A model generated the notes under the pieces. The model made no database searches. It had not been told where the DNA came from and saw only the letters and a list, made by a program, of their open reading frames with translations. This document shows positions 56,081 through 64,000 of a DNA stretch of 64,000 nt, piece after piece (the first letter of the stretch is position 1; every line of letters begins with the position of its first letter). The position numbers and the translations under genes were made by a program. This stretch comes from an uncultured Sphingomonadaceae bacterium (GTDB taxonomy: Bacteria > Pseudomonadota > Alphaproteobacteria > Sphingomonadales > Sphingomonadaceae), in NCBI GenBank assembly GCA_947497315.1, contig CANMFX010000002.1:620001-684000 (forward strand), given 5' to 3'.

Positions 56081-57622
56081 TTGACTACTGAACAAATCAA
56101 ACACGCGTTCCCTTTGGACCGTCTTGCCGTTGGAAAAGATCCCGACGCCATGGCCTTGGTCACGCGCTCAGGCTCTCTTAGCTACAAGATGTTAAATCAT
56201 CGTGTGGGTTTATTGGCGCGTTGGTTATTGGACCAAGGTTTCAACAAAGGTGACCGGGTAGCGACATGGCTGCCGAAGACGGAAATGGCCTGTATCATGC
56301 CGCTCGCGGCCGTTCGTGCGGGATTGGTGCATGTGCCAGTCAATCCGATTCTGAAACCGGCGCAGGTGAAGCATATCGTGACAGACAGTGGTTCAAAGCT
56401 TCTGATTACCAATGCCGGACGCATAAAGTCTCTTGAAGATATGCCGGTCGATAAGAGGTGTACAGTTTGGAACGATGCAGCGGTTTCGACCGATATGGAC
56501 AACGTAGCGGATCCGCTAAAACCCAATGAAACTGCCAAGAATGTCAACGCTCTGGCAGCGATATTATATACTAGCGGATCAACTGGACGGCCAAAGGGTG
56601 TGATGCTCACCAACGCCAATCTCAGCCTTGGTGCTGTCAGTGTCGCGCAATATTTGAATATGAAGCCCGATGACCGAACGCTATGTGTTCTGCCCCTGAG
56701 TTTTGATTATGGTCAGAATCAGTTGCTTTCGACCTGGTTTGCGGGAGGTTGCGCCTATCCACTGGATTATCTGACACCGCGCGATGTCATAAAGGCCTGC
56801 GCGCGTGAAGCCATTACCACATTGGCGGCCGTCCCACCGCTTTGGGTGCAATTGGTGGACCAGAGCTGGTCGGAGGAGGCGATATTATCCATGCGCCGAC
56901 TCACCAATAGCGGCGGTGCCTTGACGCCATCGCTGGTGAAGCAATTGCGCGCTATTTTTGGCTCTAAGACAGATGTTTACGCCATGTATGGATTGACCGA
57001 GGCTTTTCGATCGACCTATCTGGACCCCGCGTTAATCGATGACAATCCGACCAGCATGGGAACCGCTATTCCTTTTGCCGAAATCATGGTGGTTGGCTCA
57101 AATGGAGATATTGCAGCAGTTGGACAAGAAGGTGAGCTGGTCCACGCCGGACCGCTTGTGGCACAGGGATATTGGCAGGATGAAGACCGCACAGCCGAAC
57201 GCTTCAAACCGGCACCAGCGGCATCCAAATATGGCGGAACAGCAGTCTGGTCGGGCGATACAGTCAGGCGGGCAAGTGATGGCTTGCTCTATTTCGTGGG
57301 GCGAACCGATAATATGATAAAAAGCTCCGGAAACCGGATAAGTCCGACAGAGATTGAAGAGGTTGCGGTTGAGTCCGGATTTATCGCGGAAGCAGTGGCT
57401 GTTGGCGTTGCGGATGAGCGGTTGGGGCATGCGATTTGTCTTTATGTTCGGCCTGCCACAGGTGAAGAAACAGAAGATATTGAGCAGGCATTGAACAAAT
57501 ATCTGAAGCGCAATTTACCGAATTTTATGCACCCGCGGGATATTGTTATGATGAAAGAATTTCCAAAAAACCCTAATGGCAAACTGGATCGTAACGCATT
57601 GGCAAAGGCCCGGAATATATGA
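56081..57622 (+). CDS. Acyl-CoA ligase (AMP-forming), exosortase A-associated
   Basis: 513 residues from a TTG at 56081 (AGGC upstream); the open frame extends upstream to a GTG at 55946 but would overlap the divergent GNAT gene. ANL-superfamily motifs are clear: ILYTSGSTGRPKGVM (P-loop), YGLTEAFRSTY, WSGDTVRRASDGLLYFVGR and the lysine hinge KSSGNRISPTEIEE, with the catalytic Lys in NPNGKLDRN. It activates a carboxylate as the acyl-AMP and probably loads the acyl carrier protein. The decarboxylase gene overlaps its end by 4 bases. Confidence 0.9.
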   Translation: MTTEQIKHAFPLDRLAVGKDPDAMALVTRSGSLSYKMLNHRVGLLARWLLDQGFNKGDRVATWLPKTEMACIMPLAAVRAGLVHVPVNPILKPAQVKHIVTDSGSKLLITNAGRIKSLEDMPVDKRCTVWNDAAVSTDMDNVADPLKPNETAKNVNALAAILYTSGSTGRPKGVMLTNANLSLGAVSVAQYLNMKPDDRTLCVLPLSFDYGQNQLLSTWFAGGCAYPLDYLTPRDVIKACAREAITTLAAVPPLWVQLVDQSWSEEAILSMRRLTNSGGALTPSLVKQLRAIFGSKTDVYAMYGLTEAFRSTYLDPALIDDNPTSMGTAIPFAEIMVVGSNGDIAAVGQEGELVHAGPLVAQGYWQDEDRTAERFKPAPAASKYGGTAVWSGDTVRRASDGLLYFVGRTDNMIKSSGNRISPTEIEEVAVESGFIAEAVAVGVADERLGHAICLYVRPATGEETEDIEQALNKYLKRNLPNFMHPRDIVMMKEFPKNPNGKLDRNALAKARNI

Positions 57623-58854
57623 ACAAGGTCAAGCCTATCGGCCCGATACCTGACGGCTATGAAAGTGTAAGCGGCGAGCTCGCTATCGGCGGTGCATCTG
57701 CCATTGAGTTGGTGGCCGAGCATGGCTCACCGCTTTTTGTCTATTCGGAGAACCTGCTTAGCCGGCGGATTGAAGTCTTACGTGCAGCCATGCCCGAACA
57801 GTTGCATATTCACTATGCAATGAAGGCCAATCCCTTTGCACCTGTGCTTTCGCACATGATTGGCCTTGTTGATGGTATCGATATTGCCTCAGGCGGCGAG
57901 TTGACGATGGCTTTGGGGGCCGGGGCCGCTGAGGGCCACATCAGTTTCGCTGGTCCGGGTAAGCGGGATGATGAACTGCTGCAGGCCATAAAGGTCGGCG
58001 TTACGATCAACATCGAATCACCGAGCGAATGTGACCGGGCTCTGGTCATTGGTGCCCGAGAAGGGATTAAACCCCGCCTTGCGGTCCGCGTTAATCCGGA
58101 TTTCGATTTGAAGGGCTCCGGTATGAAAATGGGTGGTGGTGCCAAGCAATTTGGCATGGACACTGACCTGGTTGCTCCAACCGTGCGCAAGATATTGGCC
58201 TCAGATGCGCACTGGCGCGGATTCCATATTTTTGCGGGGTCGCAAGCTTTGAAGGCTGATGCCATTATCGAAACCCAGGCGCAGACCATTGCCCTGGCGG
58301 CGCGACTGGCTGATGAAATCGGTCACAGTCCGGAACATGTTAATCTGGGTGGTGGCTTCGGTATACCTTATTTTCCCGGTGACGAGGCTTTAGATATCAC
58401 GGAAATCGGGATTGCCCTGAAGCAGCGGTTTTCTGATCTGCCTGCTATATTGTCAAATACGCAATTTGCGCTTGAGCTAGGGCGCTATCTTGTTGGTGAA
58501 GCCGGGGTTTATCTGACCCGGATTGTGGACCGGAAAGAGAGTCAGGGCGAGACATTTTTGGTAACAGATGGCGGCCTGCATCATCAGCTCGCCGCAAGCG
58601 GTAATTTCGGAACAGTGATCCGCCGGAACTATCCAGTGGCGATCGCAAACCTTTATGATCAGCCATCGGAGGAGACTGTTTCCATCGTGGGTTGTCTGTG
58701 TACCCCACTTGATCTTTTGAGCGACCATGCGGAAATGCCGGTTGCACAGGTCGGCGATGTGGTCGCGATATTCTGTGCCGGGGCTTATGGTGCGACAGCC
58801 AGTCCTGCAAATTTTCTGGGGCAGGGGGCAGCCAAGGAAGTAATGGTTGGTTGA
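57619..58854 (+). CDS. PLP-dependent decarboxylase, exosortase A-associated
   Basis: 411 residues, a fold III enzyme of the diaminopimelate/ornithine decarboxylase family. The Schiff-base Lys69 is in HYAMKANPF. GGGFGIPYFPGDEALDI binds the PLP phosphate, and CTPLDLL plus FCAGAYGATASP complete the active site. XrtA loci almost always carry this gene. It may supply an amine or amino-group donor for a glycan. It overlaps the ligase gene by 4 bases (ATGA). Confidence 0.92.
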   Translation: MNKVKPIGPIPDGYESVSGELAIGGASAIELVAEHGSPLFVYSENLLSRRIEVLRAAMPEQLHIHYAMKANPFAPVLSHMIGLVDGIDIASGGELTMALGAGAAEGHISFAGPGKRDDELLQAIKVGVTINIESPSECDRALVIGAREGIKPRLAVRVNPDFDLKGSGMKMGGGAKQFGMDTDLVAPTVRKILASDAHWRGFHIFAGSQALKADAIIETQAQTIALAARLADEIGHSPEHVNLGGGFGIPYFPGDEALDITEIGIALKQRFSDLPAILSNTQFALELGRYLVGEAGVYLTRIVDRKESQGETFLVTDGGLHHQLAASGNFGTVIRRNYPVAIANLYDQPSEETVSIVGCLCTPLDLLSDHAEMPVAQVGDVVAIFCAGAYGATASPANFLGQGAAKEVMVG

Positions 58855-59026
58855 GGTCGCAAGACTCCACAATCCCAATAAAACTGGGAAATATTAACCC
58901 TAATTTCTATCAATCCTAACGCTATCTTCACTATTTTCACCCATAGCTTTCGCAAGACTATGTGTGATCGACCGATTTCCCCGTGGAATCGACCGTTCGC
59001 CAACGGTTGTTTGCGAGGATTTAAGA

Positions 59027-59683
59027 ATGACTATTGCTTCGAAAAAGAAAAACCTGCCGAGATATCTTCTGGGCGCTGGATTGGTATCCCTTTCGGTTGC
59101 CGGATGCTCCAGCACGTCTTCAGGGCCTCAATTGCCGCCCGCTTCGTTTGTTTCAATGCAGGAAGGTCCGGGTGAAGAATATGTTATCGGTCCGCTTGAC
59201 GAACTCACCATCTTTGTCTGGCGCAATCCGGAATTGGGCGCGAAGGTTCAGGTTCGTCCCGATGGCCGGATAACCACACCGCTGATTACCGACATGCCTG
59301 CCGTGGGGAAAACGCCTGCAATGCTTGCAGAAGACCTAAAGTTGCAGCTGTCGGAATATATCAACGAGCCCTTGGTGTCGGTTATCGTCAATAATTTCTC
59401 GGGTACATTTTCACAGCAAATCCGGGTTGTCGGAGCGACCGAAAAACCGGCTTCGATACCATATCGCGCCAATATGACTTTGCTCGACGCAATGATCGCT
59501 GTTGGTGGTTTGTCGGAATTTGCATCCGGCAATAAAGCACGCCTCGTCCGTTATGATCGGGGGACTGGCAAGCAACAGGAATATGCACTGCGCATCGCCG
59601 ATCTGCTGGATCGCGGTCAGACAAAAGCCAACGTGATGCTGCGTCCCGGTGATGTGATCATCATTCCAAAGAGCATGTTTTAA
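59027..59683 (+). CDS. XrtA-locus polysaccharide export lipoprotein (Wza-like)
   Basis: 218 residues from the ATG at 59027 (GAGGAT upstream); an open frame from 58964 is rejected because the lipobox then fits best. The lipobox VAGC puts the modified Cys at residue 27. A polysaccharide export domain (YVIGPLDELTIFVWRNPELG) and a SLBB-like domain (VVGATEKPASIPYRANMTLL) follow, ending in DVIIIPKSMF. It is shorter than Wza and lacks the C-terminal membrane helix. Found with the chain-length protein and kinase downstream, it should form the export conduit in the outer membrane. Confidence 0.92.
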   Translation: MTIASKKKNLPRYLLGAGLVSLSVAGCSSTSSGPQLPPASFVSMQEGPGEEYVIGPLDELTIFVWRNPELGAKVQVRPDGRITTPLITDMPAVGKTPAMLAEDLKLQLSEYINEPLVSVIVNNFSGTFSQQIRVVGATEKPASIPYRANMTLLDAMIAVGGLSEFASGNKARLVRYDRGTGKQQEYALRIADLLDRGQTKANVMLRPGDVIIIPKSMF

Positions 59684-59737
59684 CCGCCGCTACCCGAAAC
59701 AGAGGGGCGCAAAGCTTAAAAGGGATCGAAAAGATCA

Positions 59738-61282
59738 ATGAACGGCCTTTATGATGAATTTAGAATAGCAGTGCACAGCGTCTGGAACAGGCGCTGGCTG
59801 GCATTGGCTGTCGCCTGGGGCATCTGTTTGCTGGGATGGCTGGTCGTGGCGCTGATTCCGAATAGCTATGAATCGAAAGCACGCGTCTTTGTCGAAATGC
59901 AGTCCATCCTGTCTGACAAGGTCGGTATCGAATCCCGCGACCGTAAAAAGAATATGGACCGGGTCCAGGAAACGCTGGCTTCTACCATCAATCTCGAAAA
60001 AGTGGTTCGTGGGACTGATCTGAATCTGTCCGTTGCGAGCGACCGGGAATTGGCTGGCAAAGTTGAGATGCTGCGCAAAAATATCGAGATCAAGTCGGAA
60101 AAAGACAATCTTTTCGAGATAACGGCGAAATCATCTGCCAGCAATTTCTCAGATGCAGAAAATGCCGTGCTGTCGCGCGCTATTGTCCAAAAGATGATCG
60201 ATATTTTCGTCGAAGAGAACCTGTCCGGTGACCGTGATGAAACAACGCAGACACTGAAATTTCTGGATGGCCAGCTTGCGACCCGTGAAAAGGCCTTGCA
60301 GGAAGCAGAACAGAAGCGCGTACAGTTTGAAACTGAAAACCTCGGTCTTTTACCCGGTGTCGGATCTATCAGCCAGCGTATAGAAGCATCACGGGCAGAA
60401 CTCCGACAGATTGAATCGCAATTGGCCTCTGCATCCAGCTCACTGGCAGCCTTGAACGGTCAGTTGTCGGGAACACCGCCAACAATTGCCACTCCGGGAT
60501 TTGGAGGTGCCAGTTCAGGCGGCGGCGCACGTGGCCAATTGGCGCAGGCACAAGGCAAGTTGGCATCTGCCAGAGCGCGAGGATGGACGGATAGCCATCC
60601 GGATATCATTGCCATGAAAAGCGAGATTGCCGCTTTGCGTGCACAGGTTGCGGCAGAGCCCAAAGGGTCACGCGCCTATGGAACGCCAAATCCGGCTTAT
60701 AGCTCACTTCAAAGCATGCGCGCTGAACGCCAAGCCTCGGTTGCAGCTTTGCAAGCCCGGAAAAACGCGATTCAGGCGGACATGACGCAGCTGATGTCCA
60801 AGCAGTCTCTGGAGCCCGGAGTTGCTGCCGAAATGGCGCGGATCAACCGCGACTACGACGTGCTGAAAAGCCAGTATGACAAATTGCTACAAGACCGGGA
60901 GCAGATAAAACTGCGCGGACAGGTGGAATCGGAAACGGATTCGGTGAAGTTTAAGGTTATTGATCCTCCGTCCAGCCCACGGTCTCCCGCTGCACCTAAC
61001 CGGCCGCTGTTGCTGGCGATGGTCTTGTTTGTTGGTCTTGGGGGCGGTGTTGGTGCGGCTTTTGCGATGGGACAATTGCAGACGAGCTACCCGACATCGG
61101 CACGGCTTGAAAAGGCTAGCGGACTGCCGGTTATCGGCTCGGTTTCACAGATTCTGACGAGCAGTCAACGGGCCATAAGACAAAAGAAAATGCGCCTGTT
61201 CTACAGCGCCGGTGGTGCCTTGGTTGGTGTCTTTGCGTTGCTGATGGCCGTCGAATTTATTCAGCGCGGCATGGTGGCTTGA
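59738..61282 (+). CDS. XrtA-locus polysaccharide chain-length determinant (Wzz-like)
   Basis: 514 residues. Two membrane helices, near 18-38 and near 425-445, bracket a periplasmic coiled-coil domain. N-terminal Wzz features include NSYESKARVFVEMQSILSDK. A Gly/Ser-rich turn (GFGGASSGGGARG) and the long helices are typical of GNVR-type proteins. The C-terminal GSVSQILTSSQ region is cytoplasmic. It pairs with the tyrosine autokinase encoded 9 bases downstream to set chain length and control export. Confidence 0.92.
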   Translation: MNGLYDEFRIAVHSVWNRRWLALAVAWGICLLGWLVVALIPNSYESKARVFVEMQSILSDKVGIESRDRKKNMDRVQETLASTINLEKVVRGTDLNLSVASDRELAGKVEMLRKNIEIKSEKDNLFEITAKSSASNFSDAENAVLSRAIVQKMIDIFVEENLSGDRDETTQTLKFLDGQLATREKALQEAEQKRVQFETENLGLLPGVGSISQRIEASRAELRQIESQLASASSSLAALNGQLSGTPPTIATPGFGGASSGGGARGQLAQAQGKLASARARGWTDSHPDIIAMKSEIAALRAQVAAEPKGSRAYGTPNPAYSSLQSMRAERQASVAALQARKNAIQADMTQLMSKQSLEPGVAAEMARINRDYDVLKSQYDKLLQDREQIKLRGQVESETDSVKFKVIDPPSSPRSPAAPNRPLLLAMVLFVGLGGGVGAAFAMGQLQTSYPTSARLEKASGLPVIGSVSQILTSSQRAIRQKKMRLFYSAGGALVGVFALLMAVEFIQRGMVA

Positions 61283-61291
61283 GGAAAGAAG

Positions 61292-62209
61292 ATGAACAAA
61301 TATAATCCTCTCAGTAAATCAGGGTCTCTGCTTGAACGCGCAGGGCAGATCTATGACTATGTTCCATCGAAAAAGGGTGGTCCGATAGAAAATTATGGAC
61401 CGGAAATTTTACCCCCCGAGATAACAAAACGGCCAATGGTGCCAGCCGCACCAGATCGCGCTCCTGTTTACGATGGCCCGCGTGTCATCGTTGATCGTGA
61501 GAAACTGCGCGAAGCGGGCTTTGTTGTGCCTGATGGTCCCGTCACTGGCATTTCCGAAGAATTTCGTATCATCAAGCGTCAGCTGTTGCTGGCAGCAAAA
61601 GGAACGGCCAAACAGGCGCGACTGCCACACGGTGAACGCATTCTCATCTGTTCGGCACATCCTAATGAGGGCAAGACATTTTGCGCCCTTAACCTGGCTC
61701 TGTCCATTGCGGCAGAAAAAGACAATGAGGTGCTGCTCGTCGACGCTGATTTCGCAAAGCCCAGCATTTTATCCAGCCTTGGTCTGGAAGGCAGCAAGGG
61801 TTTGATGGATGCACTGGCTGACCCGACGTTACCAGTCGAAGACTGTATTATTCATACCGACATTGCCGGTCTGGCGATCTTGCCGGCGGGCGAGCAGACT
61901 AATGCGGACACTGAATATCTTGCCTCGTCACGAACGCAAGAGGTGCTCAACCGGCTGACTCAGAACAATCCCAACCGAATTGTTATTTTTGATTCACCGC
62001 CCGCCTTGTCGGCCTCGCCAGCATCCGTGCTCGCGACCCATGTCGGACAGGTGGTGATGGTCGTCAAAGCGGATGAAACAACCGAAACAGCCCTGCGTGA
62101 CGCGCTTAGTCTGATGGCTGGCTGTGACAATATCCAATTGCTTCTCAACGGTACGAAATTCTCGCCGACCGGGCGGAGCTTTGGGTCCTATTATGGATAT
62201 GGAGAATAA
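61292..62209 (+). CDS. XrtA-associated tyrosine autokinase (BY-kinase)
   Basis: 305 residues, a cytoplasmic kinase of the CpsD/Wzc type. Walker A is PNEGKT (residues 124-129), Walker A' VLLVDADFAKPSI, and Walker B VIFDSPPALSAS. The C-terminus has a tyrosine cluster (SYYGYGE) that can be autophosphorylated. Only two nucleotides separate its stop from the next gene. With the chain-length protein it should control polymerisation by cycles of phosphorylation. Confidence 0.92.
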   Translation: MNKYNPLSKSGSLLERAGQIYDYVPSKKGGPIENYGPEILPPEITKRPMVPAAPDRAPVYDGPRVIVDREKLREAGFVVPDGPVTGISEEFRIIKRQLLLAAKGTAKQARLPHGERILICSAHPNEGKTFCALNLALSIAAEKDNEVLLVDADFAKPSILSSLGLEGSKGLMDALADPTLPVEDCIIHTDIAGLAILPAGEQTNADTEYLASSRTQEVLNRLTQNNPNRIVIFDSPPALSASPASVLATHVGQVVMVVKADETTETALRDALSLMAGCDNIQLLLNGTKFSPTGRSFGSYYGYGE

Positions 62210-62211
62210 TC

Positions 62212-63834
62212 GTGAGCAAGAGTAAGTTCATGAATTTAATCAAGCGGGGAGCAGTATTGGTTCCCCTGGGCGTGGTTGCCGTGCAACCGGCACAGGCGCA
62301 AAGCCGCAATGTTGAGGTTACACCCTATCTCGAAGTACAACAGGTTTTGGTCGCCGACCTGAAAAACGGTTCGGAGGTCTTGACCTACACGACAGTTGCC
62401 GCGGGCCTCGAGACATCCATCCAGACCCGGCAGGCAGAAGCGCAAGTGAATGTGCGCTATGAACGCCGTTTCTTCTATGAAGATGATATCGGCGATGATG
62501 ATATTTTGAGCGGCCTTGCTCGCGGCAGTGTGCAAGTCGTGCCTAACGTTCTCGCGCTGGAAGCAGGCGGTATTGCTACACGCAGCCGCATTGATCTGCG
62601 CGGGGAATCGCCGACCAACACTGTCGGAAACATCGACAATGTCACGCAGGTTTACTCGATTTATGCTGGACCATCATTGTCTACCAATATTGGCGCGCTC
62701 GATGTGAACGCCAATTACCGCGTCGGCTATACAAAGGTTGAAAGCGAAGACACCGGCATATTGCCTCCGGGGCAGTTGCCGATTGATATTTTTGACGACA
62801 GTGTGAGCCACTCAGCCAGTGCCAGCATCGGTATGCAGCCACGCGACCTACCTTTCGGTTGGTCCGTTAGTGCAGGATATGAGCGCGAAGATGCCGGCCA
62901 GCTGGATCAGCGCTTTGAAGGTAAATATGCCCGTGCCGATGTAACTGTTCCCGTTACGCCTACCGTAGCATTGGTAGGCGGCGTCGGTTATGAGGACATC
63001 GAGATTTCCGAGCGTGACGCGCTACGGGACGTTAATGGCGATCCGGTTGTCGATGAAGATGGCCGGTTGGTCACTGATGAAGCATCTCCGCGTTTGCTGT
63101 CTTATGATCAGGATGGCCTGATTTGGGATGCCGGTGTGCTGTGGCGTCCTAGCCGTAGGACTTCTCTGGAAGCGCGTATCGGCCGACGTTATGGCAGCAC
63201 GACTTATGCGGGTAGCCTCGGGTATCAACCCAATGAGAACACATCGCTCAACGTTTCCGTTTATGACACGGTATCCGGCTTCGGTAACTTGCTGAATGAT
63301 AATTTGGATTCTTTGGGGACCAGCTTCACCAGCAATCGTAACCCGTTGAGCGGTGAACTGAACGGATGTGCATTTGGACAAACCAGTAGCCTTTGCATCA
63401 ACGATGCATTGCAGTCTGCTGCCTCTTCATCATTCCGGGCACGCGGTGTAAACGCGCAATTGGCTTATAGTTATAATGGTTGGAACACGTCTTTGGCCGC
63501 AGGTTATTCGCGCCGCCGATTCATTGCATCACAACTGGGTGGTCTCGCCAATGTCGATGGTCTGGTTGATCAGAACTATTATGCCAACCTGTCGATCGGA
63601 CGCCAGATTGATGCCCGATCCAGCTTCGATACCAATGTTTACGCAAATCTACTGGATAGCGGCTTTGCCGGGGCACCTAACGTGCTCGCACTGGGTGCCA
63701 ATGCGGCCTATTATCGCCAGATTATTCCAGGATTGAACGGGACCGCCGCTGTTGGTCTCGACAGCTTTCAGCAAGACGGCTTTGACAGTGAGCTTACGGC
63801 TTCTGCTTTGCTTGGGCTGCAATATGAATTTTAG
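62212..63834 (+). CDS. XrtA-locus outer-membrane beta-barrel protein
   Basis: 540 residues from a GTG at 62212 (GGAG upstream). A signal peptide ends PAQAQ near residue 27. The rest is alternating hydrophobic strands with turns, for example VNVRYERRFFYEDDIGDDD and TSLEARIGRRYGSTTYAGSL, ending in a C-terminal Phe (LLGLQYEF), as needed by the BAM machinery. It fits the PEP-CTERM-associated barrel family found in these loci, likely a 16-18 strand pore that helps glycan exit. Confidence 0.88.
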   Translation: MSKSKFMNLIKRGAVLVPLGVVAVQPAQAQSRNVEVTPYLEVQQVLVADLKNGSEVLTYTTVAAGLETSIQTRQAEAQVNVRYERRFFYEDDIGDDDILSGLARGSVQVVPNVLALEAGGIATRSRIDLRGESPTNTVGNIDNVTQVYSIYAGPSLSTNIGALDVNANYRVGYTKVESEDTGILPPGQLPIDIFDDSVSHSASASIGMQPRDLPFGWSVSAGYEREDAGQLDQRFEGKYARADVTVPVTPTVALVGGVGYEDIEISERDALRDVNGDPVVDEDGRLVTDEASPRLLSYDQDGLIWDAGVLWRPSRRTSLEARIGRRYGSTTYAGSLGYQPNENTSLNVSVYDTVSGFGNLLNDNLDSLGTSFTSNRNPLSGELNGCAFGQTSSLCINDALQSAASSSFRARGVNAQLAYSYNGWNTSLAAGYSRRRFIASQLGGLANVDGLVDQNYYANLSIGRQIDARSSFDTNVYANLLDSGFAGAPNVLALGANAAYYRQIIPGLNGTAAVGLDSFQQDGFDSELTASALLGLQYEF

Positions 63835-63869
63835 CAATATCACCGCGAGTGTGGGTGGGAGATACCAGT

Positions 63870-64000
63870 ATGTATGAAACTTTTTATGGACTGAAAAGCC
63901 GGCCGTTCCAGCTGACGCCGGATCCGCATTATTATTTTGAAAGCCTGACGCACCGCAAGGCATTGTCCTATCTCGGCTATGGTTTGGCGCAGGGAGAGGG
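63870..64000 (+). CDS. XrtA/PEP-CTERM system-associated ATPase, N-terminal part (runs off right edge)
   Basis: The ATG at 63870, with GGGAG upstream, opens a frame to the window edge of about 43 residues: MYETFYGLKSRPFQLTPDPH and YYFESLTHRKALSYLGYG. This is the N-terminal signature of ExeA-like AAA ATPases that accompany XrtA. The Walker motifs lie beyond the edge. It is 36 bases after the barrel gene. Confidence 0.85.
   Translation, partial: MYETFYGLKSRPFQLTPDPHYYFESLTHRKALSYLGYGLAQGE

Overview
The window looks like chromosomal DNA of a flagellated alphaproteobacterium, most likely a marine or freshwater member of the Sphingomonadales (Sphingopyxis/Sphingorhabdus-like). This rests on a short flagellin, a large STN-type TonB receptor run by a FecI/FecR pair, many beta-barrel and autotransporter surface proteins, an elongator tRNA-Met and a tRNA-Arg of alphaproteobacterial type, and an exosortase-A (XrtA) exopolysaccharide locus in the order seen in sphingomonads. 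The genus is an inference. No phage, IS element, CRISPR array or integrase was seen.

Layout. 1-572: 5' part of glycerol kinase, running off the left edge. 664-15811: flagellar locus, with fliC on the minus strand and a sigma-54-type promoter in front of a tightly overlapping plus-strand run fliE-F-G-H-I-J-K-L-M-N-O-P-Q-R-flhB, then fliD-fliS. 15812-17409: DUF4126 membrane protein, Nudix hydrolase, tRNA-Arg(UCU). 17686-26264: FecI-like sigma, FecR, STN/TonB receptor and a periplasmic M16 protease, which reads as one regulated uptake-and-processing unit. 26338-31377: queuosine-precursor transporter, small membrane protein, 2H phosphoesterase, ferredoxin-reductase-like flavoprotein, tRNA-Met, and a divergent winged-helix regulator / S41 peptidase pair. 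31595-37099: SDR, then a Gfo/Idh - aldo/keto reductase - SyrP-like dioxygenase operon converging on a sodium:solute symporter. 37479-49453: a surface block with a subtilase autotransporter carrying 14 heptapeptide repeats, a periplasmic-TPR GGDEF-EAL protein, a 1305-residue trimeric autotransporter adhesin preceded by a coupled small ORF, and a membrane-bound 7TM-AraC regulator divergent from it. 49516-53166: RidA, LysR, EamA exporter, thioredoxin reductase. 53167-64000: XrtA/PEP-CTERM exopolysaccharide locus (two hydrolases, acyl carrier protein, GNAT/FemAB-like protein on minus; acyl-CoA ligase, PLP decarboxylase, export lipoprotein, chain-length protein, tyrosine autokinase, outer-membrane barrel and the start of the XrtA ATPase on plus).

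How it fits together. The window is dominated by motility, surface attachment and envelope export: a complete flagellar basal-body/export set, a c-di-GMP enzyme, two very different autotransporters and an exopolysaccharide machine. The most promising undescribed pieces are the adhesin / leader ORF / 7TM-AraC trio, the heptad-repeat subtilase, the FecIR-TonB-M16 unit that resembles protein- or peptide-piracy systems, and the dioxygenase operon of unknown substrate. Starts were moved from the longest reading frame where a Shine-Dalgarno sequence or an ATGA overlap argued for it.
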